Below are positions 54,257 to 62,603 of a stretch of 64,000 bases of DNA, piece after piece. Under the pieces are notes generated by a model. The model ran no database searches. It was not told the DNA's origin and saw nothing but the letters and a program-made list of their open reading frames with translations. Source of the DNA: JAGVSR01 sp963750715 (GTDB lineage Bacteria; Pseudomonadota; Alphaproteobacteria; Rhizobiales; Hyphomicrobiaceae). Both the position numbers and the translations under genes were made by a program. Location of the stretch: NCBI GenBank assembly GCA_963750715.1, contig CAVVRP010000012.1, forward strand, positions 62,001 through 126,000, in the 5' to 3' direction. Positions within the stretch are counted from its first letter, which is position 1. Each line of letters opens with the position of its first letter.

Positions 54257-55909
54257 ATGACTCGTTACGCAAAGGCCGACCTTCGGTACCTTGCCAGATC
54301 GAGGACCGCCACTATCGCGCTGGTCGCCGGTGGGTACCTGGGGATATCCGGCTCGACTGCAGAACCAGCGACAGGCGAAAGCACGGACAAGTCCCGCAAC
54401 AACGAGACATGGATCGAGAAGTCTTATGTCGCCGGTCCGGAGTCCGACGCCAAGTACCAGGCGCAGGAGCAGGTCGACATCGAGGCCAGCAAGGACGGCA
54501 AGTCGATCGCGGCATCAACAAGTAGCAACACGTCCCGCAAGGAAGACAAACTGGTCCAAAAAGCTTTTCGACCAGGTCCCAAGTATGAAACTAAGTACGA
54601 TGCCGAGGAGCAGGTCGAAATCTACGGCGCTAAGAGCGCAGTCGAGCCGCCGCGCCCGCTCCTTGAGATTGGTCGCGAGCAATACACTTCAGGACTATAC
54701 GACGAAAGCAGCACCCTCTTGGGTGAACTGAATCCACTGCTCCCGGGCCTCGCCGTCTATGGCGACTGGCGGACGGCGGTCGCCTACAACAACAACAACG
54801 GCAAGGATATTGCCCAGATCGCGACCCGACTGAACCTCGACGTCGACCTCAAGATCACTGGCACCGAACGAATACACGCCTTCTTCACGCCGTTTCAGGA
54901 GGGCAATGCCAAGTTCACCCGCTTCGAGTTCGGCGGCGGCGACGCCGATGAGAAATTCAACGACGAACTCGACCCTGACCCGCAGACGCTGTTTTTCGAG
55001 GGCGACTTCGGCTCCCTCTATTCCGGTTTCTCCGGTCAGGAAGCCAGCTTCGACCTGCCCTTCACCGTCGGCCTTTTTCCGCTGTTCCTGCAGAACGGAA
55101 TCTGGGCGAACGACGCGATTCTCGGCGGCGCGGTGACCCTCCCCGCGCGGAACATGCCGGCGCTCGGCCTATCCAACTACGACGTTACCTTCTTCGCCGC
55201 ATTCGACGACGTCGACAACGCGAGCGTCACCGGAGCGGACGGCAAGGTCGACAACGACAGCGCCAATCTCTATGGCGTCACCGCCTTCGTCGACGCCTTC
55301 AGCGGCTATATCGAGGCCGGCTATGGCCTGGTGCAGGGCTACGACGATCATGACGGCCTTCTAGTTCATTTCCTGACCGCCGCTTATACCCGGCGCTATG
55401 CCAACACCGTGTCGAACTCGACCCGCTTGTTTGCCAATTTTGGCGACGACAATAGCGACGGCTTTGCCGTCATTTCGGAAAACAGCCTGATCACGGGCTT
55501 GCCGAGCACACTGCTCCCTTACGCCAACTTCTTCGTCGGCTTCGACAATCCTCAGCCCCTGGTCGATGGCAACGGCGCGGGCATACTGAAGAACGTCGGC
55601 ATCAATTTCGAGACCGACACCTTAACCGGCTTCCCGAAACTCGACGACACCGCCTCCAACGCCTGGGGCGGCGCGATTGGATTGCAGTATCTCTTCAATC
55701 TGGATCAGCAGCTCGTCTTCGAGGCGGCCATGGTGCAGCCCTTCGAGAATGACGGCATCGGCGCCAAGGACCCGCAGTACGGTTTGGGTGTTCGCTATCA
55801 GATCCCGATCGACCGGGCCTGGCTTTTCCGCGCCGATGCTACTTATCAGATCCTTGAGGGCGCCGAGGACAACTTTGGCATCCGTTCCGAAATTCGTAGA
55901 AAGTTCTGA
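54257..55909 (+). CDS. predicted outer-membrane beta-barrel (porin-like) protein
   Basis: A 550-residue exported protein. A signal segment (about residues 15-35) is followed by two imperfect repeats at about 54-76 and 101-123 (xxxK-x-GP-x-KY-x-A-x-EQV-D/E-I). From about residue 135 it shows alternating amphipathic strands (LPGLAVYGDWRTAVAYN, ANLYGVTAFVDAFSGYIEAG, ADATYQILEGAEDNFGI) and ends in Phe, the classic outer-membrane-protein signature. No CxxCH is present. It follows a pentaheme cytochrome by 132 bases, recalling porin-cytochrome pairs. The start at ATG 54257 gives the best signal. Confidence 0.72.
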   Translation: MTRYAKADLRYLARSRTATIALVAGGYLGISGSTAEPATGESTDKSRNNETWIEKSYVAGPESDAKYQAQEQVDIEASKDGKSIAASTSSNTSRKEDKLVQKAFRPGPKYETKYDAEEQVEIYGAKSAVEPPRPLLEIGREQYTSGLYDESSTLLGELNPLLPGLAVYGDWRTAVAYNNNNGKDIAQIATRLNLDVDLKITGTERIHAFFTPFQEGNAKFTRFEFGGGDADEKFNDELDPDPQTLFFEGDFGSLYSGFSGQEASFDLPFTVGLFPLFLQNGIWANDAILGGAVTLPARNMPALGLSNYDVTFFAAFDDVDNASVTGADGKVDNDSANLYGVTAFVDAFSGYIEAGYGLVQGYDDHDGLLVHFLTAAYTRRYANTVSNSTRLFANFGDDNSDGFAVISENSLITGLPSTLLPYANFFVGFDNPQPLVDGNGAGILKNVGINFETDTLTGFPKLDDTASNAWGGAIGLQYLFNLDQQLVFEAAMVQPFENDGIGAKDPQYGLGVRYQIPIDRAWLFRADATYQILEGAEDNFGIRSEIRRKF

Positions 55910-55957
55910 CCGATCGCGAAGCTTGGGACCGCGGAGCGCTATCGGAAGCGCAAAAGA

Positions 55958-56545
55958 CTACCGCTGCGGACGCACGATGGCATCGATTTCGATGCCGATT
56001 TCGTCGCCGACCATATCCGCGTACGAATCCATTTTGAATGCGCTCCGCGAGATTTTGGTCTTCGCAACGAACTTCTTGCTGCCAGCGCTGTATTTGAGCG
56101 CCGGGTCATCATACGCCGTGAGCGTGACTTCGAGGGTGGCGGGTTTCGTGATGCCATTGACGGTGATGTCGCCCGTGATCTCGGCCGTGTCCGCAGCCGT
56201 GGGCTTCACCGATCGGCTGCGGAACGTCAGCAACGGCTCAGCCTTGGCATTGAAAAAATTGACGCCCTTCAGCTCGTCGTCGATGATCGGCTGGCCGGTT
56301 TCGACGCTCGCCGTGGCGATCTTGGCAAAGACCTGGCTATTCTGAGGCGCGCGCTCGTCGAACTGCAGGACGCCCTCGACGCGGCTGAATCGGCCGCGCT
56401 GCGTTGCGAGCCCCATCACGTAGGTGAAGCGCACCTCGGTGCGTTTGCTGTTGAAGACGTAGCTCTCGGCGCGAGCAGAATGTACTGGCACGAACGCCAA
56501 CGCCATGGCCGGCAACACGGCTCTCCACGCATGAGCATTTCGCAT
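55958..56545 (-). CDS. YceI-family periplasmic protein (copy 1)
   Basis: A 195-residue protein with a signal peptide (residues 1-25, ending SARA) and a YceI lipocalin-like domain: YVFNSKRTEVRFTYVMGL, FDERAPQNSQVFAKI, FFNAKAEPLLTFRSRS and TVNGITKPATLEVTL. YceI proteins bind polyisoprenoids such as quinone tails. It is on the minus strand, pointing against its plus-strand neighbours, while copy 2 is plus strand. Confidence 0.88.
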   Translation of the reverse strand: MRNAHAWRAVLPAMALAFVPVHSARAESYVFNSKRTEVRFTYVMGLATQRGRFSRVEGVLQFDERAPQNSQVFAKIATASVETGQPIIDDELKGVNFFNAKAEPLLTFRSRSVKPTAADTAEITGDITVNGITKPATLEVTLTAYDDPALKYSAGSKKFVAKTKISRSAFKMDSYADMVGDEIGIEIDAIVRPQR

Positions 56546-56744
56546 TTCATTCCCCCGAACCAAACGGTGCTCGCGGCGCATTACTTGGGCTATCTCAGCT
56601 CGAACTGTCGTCTACGTTCTTGGTTTGTCGAAATTGCAGCAGAGCGCCGCCGCCGTCTGGCCGGGATCATGAGCCACTTTGATCCTGATCTATCTGACCT
56701 TACGTGTGCGGGAGAAGCGACAAGGTGGCGGGGACAAGCCGGCA

Positions 56745-57290
56745 ATGGTGATCAAGGACACACTAGCGGGATACGGCATCGTCTCGCGCGTCTTCCACTG
56801 GGGGATGGCTGCGGCCGTTTTCGCGCTGTTCGGGCTCGGCTGGTGGATGGTGGGCCTTGATTATTACAGCCCCTATTACAAGAGTGCGCCCGACCTTCAC
56901 CGCAGCGTCGGCATGCTGCTTCTGATCGCGCTCGTCCTGCGCATCGCCTGGCGGCTCATCAACGTGAAGCCCGATGACAGTGATCTGACGCCTCTCGAGC
57001 GCAGGGCGTCCCGCATCGTCCACAAAGCCTTCTACCCGCTGCTATTGATTCTCATGATCAGCGGCTACCTCATCTCCACCGCGGATGGCCGTGCCATCGA
57101 TGTCTTCGGCTGGTTCAGCGTTCCCTCGCTCGTGCAATCCAAAGGCCTCGAAATGGCCGCCGGTCTGGTCCACGAATTGGTGGCCTACGCCGTCATCGTT
57201 CTCGCGGTCATCCATTCGGCCGCCGCGATCAAGCACCACGTCGCCGACAAAGGAAAAACACTGACCCGGATGTGGTCGGGCCCTGCGTAA
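56745..57290 (+). CDS. cytochrome b561
   Basis: A 181-residue inner-membrane diheme protein with four helices. Conserved His are in VSRVFHWGMAAAVFALFG, KSAPDLHRSVGMLLL, GLVHELVAYAVIVLAVIHSAAAIKHH (in parts). It oxidises ubiquinol or passes electrons between quinone and periplasmic partners. It is followed after 34 bases by YceI copy 2, the common b561-YceI pairing. The ATG at 56745 (MVIKDTLAGYG) fits the family. Confidence 0.92.
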   Translation: MVIKDTLAGYGIVSRVFHWGMAAAVFALFGLGWWMVGLDYYSPYYKSAPDLHRSVGMLLLIALVLRIAWRLINVKPDDSDLTPLERRASRIVHKAFYPLLLILMISGYLISTADGRAIDVFGWFSVPSLVQSKGLEMAAGLVHELVAYAVIVLAVIHSAAAIKHHVADKGKTLTRMWSGPA

Positions 57291-57324
57291 TCACAAGCCC
57301 TGCCAATGGAAGGACATCAACTCA

Positions 57325-57900
57325 ATGACTCTTCGTCTCTCAGGCCTCGGCCTCGCGGCACTTCTCGCGGTCACTGCTCCCGCGACGGCCGCCGATTACG
57401 TCATCGACACCAAGGGCGCGCACGCCTCCATCAACTTCCGCATCCCCCACCTGGGCTTCAGCTGGCTCGTGGGCCGCTTCGACACGTTCTCAGGCACTTT
57501 CAGCTACGACGAGAAGAACCCTTCGGTCGCAAAGATCTCCGTGGAAATCGACACGGCAAGCATTAATTCCAACCATGCCGAACGCGACAAGCATCTTCGC
57601 GGTCCTGATTTCCTCGACGTTGCGAAGTTCCCGAAGGCGACCTTTGTCAGCAAGTCGGTGATGCCGAAGGGCGAGGGTAAGGCTGAAATCGTGGGCGATC
57701 TGACGCTGCGCGGCGTCACGAAGCCAGTCACCATAGCTGCGGAGTACATCGGCGGCGGCGACGATCCCTGGGGCGGTTTTCGCCAGGGCTTCATGGGCAA
57801 GACCAAACTCGTGCTGGCGGACTTTGGCGTGCTCAAGGATCTAGGTCCTGCTGCAAAGCAAGTAGAACTCGCCCTGCACGTGGAGGGAATTCGCAAATAG
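57325..57900 (+). CDS. YceI-family periplasmic protein (copy 2)
   Basis: A 191-residue protein with a signal peptide (residues 1-22) and a full YceI domain: YVIDTKGAHASINFRIPHLG, IDTASINSNHAERDKHLRGP, FLDVAKFPKATFVS and DLTLRGVTKPVTI. This is the canonical form that pairs with cytochrome b561. It differs strongly from copy 1, so they are not a recent duplication. Confidence 0.93.
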   Translation: MTLRLSGLGLAALLAVTAPATAADYVIDTKGAHASINFRIPHLGFSWLVGRFDTFSGTFSYDEKNPSVAKISVEIDTASINSNHAERDKHLRGPDFLDVAKFPKATFVSKSVMPKGEGKAEIVGDLTLRGVTKPVTIAAEYIGGGDDPWGGFRQGFMGKTKLVLADFGVLKDLGPAAKQVELALHVEGIRK

Positions 57901-57901
57901 C

Positions 57902-58060
57902 GCCCAAGCGGGTTGGCAGGGCATCGACCCCAATGCCCCGCTGGCCGAGCAAAAGGCCGAGGGCTGGACCGTCGACATTCTGTTCGACGAGTACGCCGCC
58001 GACCTGCAAGAGCGCGAATGCTCCGAACGGACCGTGGGTCGCGTGATACCATCCGATAGT
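57902..58060 (+). pseudogene. possible tyrosine-recombinase fragment
   Basis: One frame reads WQGIDPNAPLAEQKAEGWTV and DILFDEYAADLQERECSERT, resembling the linker and core-binding N-terminal region of phage-type integrases, then decays. There is no start codon or catalytic domain. It directly follows the YceI stop. Identification rests on pattern only. Confidence 0.35.
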
Positions 58061-58096
58061 GGCGTCAGCGTTGAGCGCGTTCGCCTTTGTCGACAA

Positions 58097-58410
58097 TTAA
58101 CTGGTGATTAGGGCCAGAAGGGTGCATGGCGGCTCGCAAGGAACATTTCTTCTCTGACGGCAGCTTGTTGCCACGATAGCGGAATATCACCACTGATGGG
58201 ACCGGATGGGGTCAAAACCAATCGGAGACAAAAACGGCAGTGTGCGGGTTTATGATGCCAGACTGACTTAGCTTCCATCGTCACGGACCTCAGTTTCGCG
58301 GTTAACCCTCAGCCCCAGTTTTGCCGAATCCAACCGCGAACCCATCTGGTACGCTGTCCACTTTCAGATTAGCTTGATCGAGCGCCGAAGCAATCGAGCC
58401 GAGCGCGAGC
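58097..58410. other. intergenic region, nothing recognised
   Basis: About 310 bases without a supportable gene, between the recombinase-like fragment and a small gene. No clear repeats were seen. Confidence 0.35.
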
Positions 58411-58674
58411 ATGCCGAAGTGGGAGGAATTCTACGACAAGTGGGACGTTTCCGGAGCACCTGCGGGAATGATGGCCATGATGGGGTTCGGACGCGAAGTC
58501 ATGGCGGCGAAGGACTGCCTCAAACAAAACAATGTCCCCGTGGCCTGCCAGCACTGGAGAAAACTTCTCGCGGCGTCGGATAAACTAGGCCCACCCTTGA
58601 GCGATAACCGTAGTGACGTCGAAGCGATGATGACGCAGTACAAGTGCGACACCGCTGCAGCGCCGGAAAAGTGA
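58411..58674 (+). CDS. small hypothetical protein
   Basis: An 87-residue soluble protein with Met-rich first half (MMAMMGFGREVMAAKDCLKQ) and three cysteines. It has no signal peptide and no recognised family. Coding is supported by an ATG, a plausible purine-rich upstream stretch and even amino-acid composition, not by homology. Confidence 0.45.
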   Translation: MPKWEEFYDKWDVSGAPAGMMAMMGFGREVMAAKDCLKQNNVPVACQHWRKLLAASDKLGPPLSDNRSDVEAMMTQYKCDTAAAPEK

Positions 58675-58908
58675 TGAGCCCTCGCCATGATCGCGGTCCG
58701 ACTTCGCGGTGACCTGCGCCAAGCAGCAGGCGAATCTGCTCGACGATCTCCCGGCAGCGCTTCGGCGAGTGCCGGATAGGTCCAGCGGCTGCCGTGCCGG
58801 AGACGTCGGCGTGACGGAAGGTTTGGCCCCGTAAGCGGACCGAACGCTGTGCGCTGTCATACGTGGGATAGTAGACATGACCTACGAGCCCCTCCTCAGA
58901 TCTGAGCC

Positions 58909-59235
58909 TCAGAGCCAGCATCCAAGGGTCATGTCGATTGCAAATGCCGCCGCCGCGTCTTCAGAACGGTAATGTCGAGGACAGATAGGCGCTGTCGACA
59001 GGAGAGTCAGTTCAATCTGATTGACTCCATCGAAATTGCGGCGGCCAACACAGTTCGGACTTGTTTCGACAATCACCAGATCCGCCATGGACGTGACTGA
59101 TACAATGCCGGAAAGGTCGATGCTGTCTTGGCCATTCTGGTAGTCTAGGATTCGGTCGGAGCCGCTGCCGAACGCGAACACCAACGTCTCGGCGCCTGAT
59201 CCTCCGCGCAGAATGTAATCGCCTGTTAGTGTCTA
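58909..59235 (-). pseudogene. RTX/calcium-binding protein fragment
   Basis: Reading minus strand from about 59235: GDYILRGGSGAETLVFAFG, then GSGSDRILDYQNGQDSIDLS, the C-terminal pattern of hemolysin-type (RTX) secreted proteins. The nonapeptide region and everything upstream are missing, so it is the 3' remnant of a larger gene. The frame then runs to 58909. Confidence 0.6.
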
Positions 59236-59313
59236 CATGGGATCAGATTCAGCCGAGGCCATTTTTCCCTAAGCTTTATCGCCGACCGAGACCAGCGAGA
59301 TGCAGGCGTCGCA

Positions 59314-60579
59314 GTGAGTGAATTGAAAAGAGAGCCTGCCTCCGTATCGTGGTTCCGGCGCCTCGGGCCGGGCCTCATCACCGGTGCAGCGGACGACGAC
59401 CCCGGCGGCATCGCGACCCATTCCCAAGTGGGGGCGCAATTCGGCGTCCAAATGCTGTGGACAGTTGCTCTGACTTATCCGCTGTTGACGGCGATCCAAT
59501 CGATATGCGCGCGGATCGGCCGCGTCACGGGCGAAGGGCTCGCAGCCAACATGGCGCATGTGCTGCCTCGCCGCCTGGTCAGCGTGATCGTCCTTCTCCT
59601 ATTCGTCGCCAACACGGTGAACATCGGTGCCGACCTCGCCGCGATGGGCGCTGCCGCGCAACTGGTTCTAGGCTGGGGCGAAACTCTCTTCGCGATCCTG
59701 TTCGCGGCCGGCTCGCTTGTCTTGCAGGTCTTCGTACCCTATCACCGCTATGTGCACCTGCTGAAATGGTTGACGCTTACGCTTTTGGCCTACGTGGGCG
59801 TCCTTTTCACCGTGACCATCGACTGGGGCAGCGTGGCGCGCGGCCTTTTGATGCCACAGATCGCATGGTCAAGAGACGCCTTGACGGTGATCGTCGCTGT
59901 GTTCGGGACCACAATCAGCCCATATATGTTTTTCTGGCAAAGCGCCGAGGAGGTCGAGGACGCTGGGCTCGACGGGGCCGGTTCGCTGCTCAAACATCCC
60001 GAGGAAGGACCGGCTGAACTCAACCGAATCGCCTGGGACAATTACATCGGAATGGCGTTCTCCAGCTTGATCTCGTTCTTCATCGTCTTGACTACGGCCG
60101 CCACGCTGAACAAGGCGGGCATTACCGATATTGCAACGTCGGCTGAGGCGGCACAGGCACTGCGGCCGATCGCGGGCGAGTTTGCATTTCTTTTGTTCAG
60201 CCTCGGCATCATCGGCACCGGACTGCTCGCCCTGCCGGTTCTCGCCGGTTCGGCGGCCTATGCCATCGGCGAGTTGCGCGGCTGGCGGATCGGGTTGGAA
60301 CAGAAACCCGAAAACGCCCAAGCCTTCTATGGCGTCATCGCGCTTGCGTTCGGGCTCGGGCTCGGAATGCTGTTCGTGCCCATCGATCCGATCAAGGCCC
60401 TGTTCTGGAGCGCGGTTCTCAACGGCGTGATTGCTGTGCCCCTGATGGTGGCGACGATGATCGTCGCATCGAGCCGCCGGCACCTCGGACCATTCGTTGC
60501 GACGACCGGGCAAAGAATTATAGGGTGGGCTGCGACGGCGGTTATGGCGGTGGCGGCCTTCTTGATGTTCGTTCTTTGA
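59314..60579 (+). CDS. Nramp-related divalent metal transporter
   Basis: A 421-residue membrane protein with about 11 helices in the LeuT/Nramp arrangement. Helix 1 has GAADDDPGGIATHSQVGAQF, matching the Nramp DPGN metal site but with Gly for Asn. Helix 6, which is MPH in true Nramps, reads GTTISPYMFFWQSAEEVEDA. This places it in the Nramp-related branch that lacks the Met ligand, so Mn/Fe selectivity should not be assumed; Mg or another ion is possible. Start is GTG at 59314. Confidence 0.85.
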   Translation: MSELKREPASVSWFRRLGPGLITGAADDDPGGIATHSQVGAQFGVQMLWTVALTYPLLTAIQSICARIGRVTGEGLAANMAHVLPRRLVSVIVLLLFVANTVNIGADLAAMGAAAQLVLGWGETLFAILFAAGSLVLQVFVPYHRYVHLLKWLTLTLLAYVGVLFTVTIDWGSVARGLLMPQIAWSRDALTVIVAVFGTTISPYMFFWQSAEEVEDAGLDGAGSLLKHPEEGPAELNRIAWDNYIGMAFSSLISFFIVLTTAATLNKAGITDIATSAEAAQALRPIAGEFAFLLFSLGIIGTGLLALPVLAGSAAYAIGELRGWRIGLEQKPENAQAFYGVIALAFGLGLGMLFVPIDPIKALFWSAVLNGVIAVPLMVATMIVASSRRHLGPFVATTGQRIIGWAATAVMAVAAFLMFVL

Positions 60580-60745
60580 TGCATGCGACGAGAACCCATT
60601 GGGTTGCATCTGTCCAAGCCGCGGGGGTAGCAGCCAGCCGGAGGCGGCCGCGGCCGAAGGAGCCGACGCGATGGGTCAACTTTCTGCGTTATGACGTGGT
60701 CGCGGGAGTTCAGTTACGGTCGGGCTCCATCATGTGGAGAACACT

Positions 60746-61435
60746 ATGATTGCGCTTTTTTCCTATCCCCAACTTTTCGGCGTCGCCGACAACAACGGCT
60801 ATGGCCTAAAGGTGTTCGCGTTCCTCAGGCTGACTGGTGTGCCCTTTAAGCACGAGCACCTATTCGACGCCTCGGCCGCCCCGCGGGGCCAACTCCCTTA
60901 CATTGTCGACGACGGAGAGGTGATCGGCGATAGCGACGCGATCATAGCGCACCTCACCCGCAAATATCGCCTGCCAATAGATGACGAGCTAACCACCGCG
61001 CAGCGGGACATCAACCATCTGATTATGCGCATGCTTGATGACCTTTACTGGGTTATGTCGTATTCGCGCTGGAAGGACGAACGGTTCTGGCCGGCCTTCC
61101 GGGAGGCATTGCGTCGGGAGCATCCGAATCTGACCAAAGCAGGGTTACACAAGGCACAGGAATTCAATTCTCGGCGTTACTACTATCAGGGCATCGGTCG
61201 CTACTCTCCGGCCGCAGCCTACGCGCGCGGGCTCGCCGATTTGCAGGTGTTAGCGAACCTCATTCCGGCCACGTGCTATTTGCACGGACCGAAGCCAACG
61301 AGCATCGATGCCGCCATCTACGGCTTTGTCGCCAATATCTATTTCTACGAGTTCGATACGCCGCTCAAGCAGTTCGTCGCGTCGCATCCCAATCTTGTTC
61401 GGCACTGCACTGCAATCCACGATGCAATCGGTTGA
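60746..61435 (+). CDS. glutathione S-transferase-like protein
   Basis: A 229-residue protein with an N-terminal thioredoxin-like half (ALFSYPQLFGVADNNGYGLK, RGQLPYIVDDGEVIGDSDAI) and an all-helical C-terminal half with a YLHGPKPTSIDAAIYGFVAN N-capping block. The pattern is nearest to the FAX/metaxin-like GST branch. Glutathione conjugation has not been shown for many of these. A GTG 12 bases upstream is an alternative start. Confidence 0.85.
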   Translation: MIALFSYPQLFGVADNNGYGLKVFAFLRLTGVPFKHEHLFDASAAPRGQLPYIVDDGEVIGDSDAIIAHLTRKYRLPIDDELTTAQRDINHLIMRMLDDLYWVMSYSRWKDERFWPAFREALRREHPNLTKAGLHKAQEFNSRRYYYQGIGRYSPAAAYARGLADLQVLANLIPATCYLHGPKPTSIDAAIYGFVANIYFYEFDTPLKQFVASHPNLVRHCTAIHDAIG

Positions 61436-61640
61436 ACTGTGCCCAAAACGAAATGTGTTCTCGAACCACTTGGCGGAGGCGCCGTCCGCCACAGACCGTT
61501 TCGCCGCTCTTCGCCATCGGTCACATACCGCAGGAAAACCCAGCAAAATTAGTGGTTAGTTGTTTGCCACTGTTGTTCCTCTATCGCCCAGTGCCGCGTA
61601 CCGTGCCGGGGATAGTGCATGGGAAGAGCAATCGAGACAC

Positions 61641-62003
61641 CTGATCGTAAAGCGGATCAATCGCCTGATGCACCGAGGGGTCCAGGCAGAGACGAAGCCC
61701 GGCCGATACCCGGACGGAGGCGGGCTCTAGCTCAACGTCTCCCAGTCGAAGACAAAAAGCTGGCTGTTCATTTTTCGCAGCCCGAAGCATCGCATCGACC
61801 GGGGCGGCAAGCTTGTCGGGCGCACGCGAGAAATGGGGCTGGGTCCAGTTGAAGGGCGGAACGCAGTCACGCTGACCCAGGCCAGAGAGAGGTCCGCCGA
61901 GTTACAACGCCTGCTCGCCCAGGGTCTCGACCCGTTGGATGTGTCGAAGGAGCCAGTCGGGGCACCCCGGTCGCGGACGTTTGGCGAGGTTACGCTGCGC
62001 TAG
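61641..62003 (+). pseudogene. N-terminal remnant of a phage-type integrase
   Basis: One frame gives ETKPGRYPDGGGL, an in-frame TAG at 61728-61730, then LNVSQSKTKSWLFIFRSPKH, a GRTREMGLGPVEGRNAVTL block, and QARERSAELQRLLAQGLDP. This is the DUF4102 arm-binding domain of P4/CP4-like tyrosine integrases. The frame stops at 62001, long before the catalytic R-H-R-Y domain. No nearby tRNA was found. It is a dead remnant. Confidence 0.7.
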
Positions 62004-62159
62004 AGCTTGTATGGTGAAATCGCTCTTCGGGCGTCCGCGGGGATTGCCGCTTTGCCCTTTCCGCCATCGCGATCTGTGATCAGCGCGTGGCTTATCCGAT
62101 GGGCTTGGCTCTCCCGCCGTCTCTAGCACTGGTTTCTCATTGAGCATCGTCGGCTCCAT
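61902..62159 (-). pseudogene. DUF5681-like protein, N-terminal fragment
   Basis: From an ATG at 62159 the frame has an acidic start and then RSRWRKGQSGNPRGRPKSDF, the hallmark of DUF5681 proteins found in phage-related loci. After about residue 50 it runs antisense across the integrase remnant and loses family character. The junction is near 62003, so two mobile remnants have been joined end to end. Confidence 0.5.
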
Positions 62160-62350
62160 GAAGTTTGAAACGCAGCACTCTGATTTGTATCTAGCATATC
62201 GCGACGCAAGAGGCAGCTCACTTGACTAATTTTGTTCAGCAACCGTTCACCCAAATCACTCTAGCGTCGTCGGTGTTGTTAGTAGCGTCTGCGTTGCACA
62301 CAACCAGCGGCGCTCTTATCCGGTCTGGCGTTTAGAGCGCCGCCACCCCG

Positions 62351-62581
62351 TCACATGTCCTTCTTGTTGTGCTCGATGCTGTACAGTTCAGGCCAGCAGT
62401 GCGCCATATGTTCCCCTCAGGCGGTGCAGACCAGGCGCTCGGCAATGCTGAGAAGTGGCGTCGATTGCTCCACATCGTGGAAGGCCGCGAACGCCAAGGG
62501 CTCGACGATCTGTTCATGGCCGCAGGCGTTGCAGCGGAGCCAGATGCGCTGATCAAGACTCGCGATGTGGGCGAGAGTCAC
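62351..62581 (-). pseudogene. small zinc-ribbon protein with in-frame TGA at a Cys position
   Basis: From a GTG at 62581 the frame gives LAHIASLDQRIWLRCNACGH, then ERLVCTA, TGA at 62417-62419 (codon 55), then GEHMAHCWPELYSIEHNKKD to a stop at 62351. The first CxxC (CNAC) and the second (C-T-A-stop) show that TGA replaces the last zinc-ligand cysteine, one base from TGC/TGT. Related short zinc-ribbon proteins are common in Rhizobiales. Function unknown. Confidence 0.55.
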
Positions 62582-62603
62582 GCGCTTCGAAGCATCGTCG
62601 GGG

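Noticed and set aside
58520..58921. Minus-strand frames overlapping the 87-residue gene
   Set aside because: Shadow frames; composition is Arg/Ser-rich and no domain is present.
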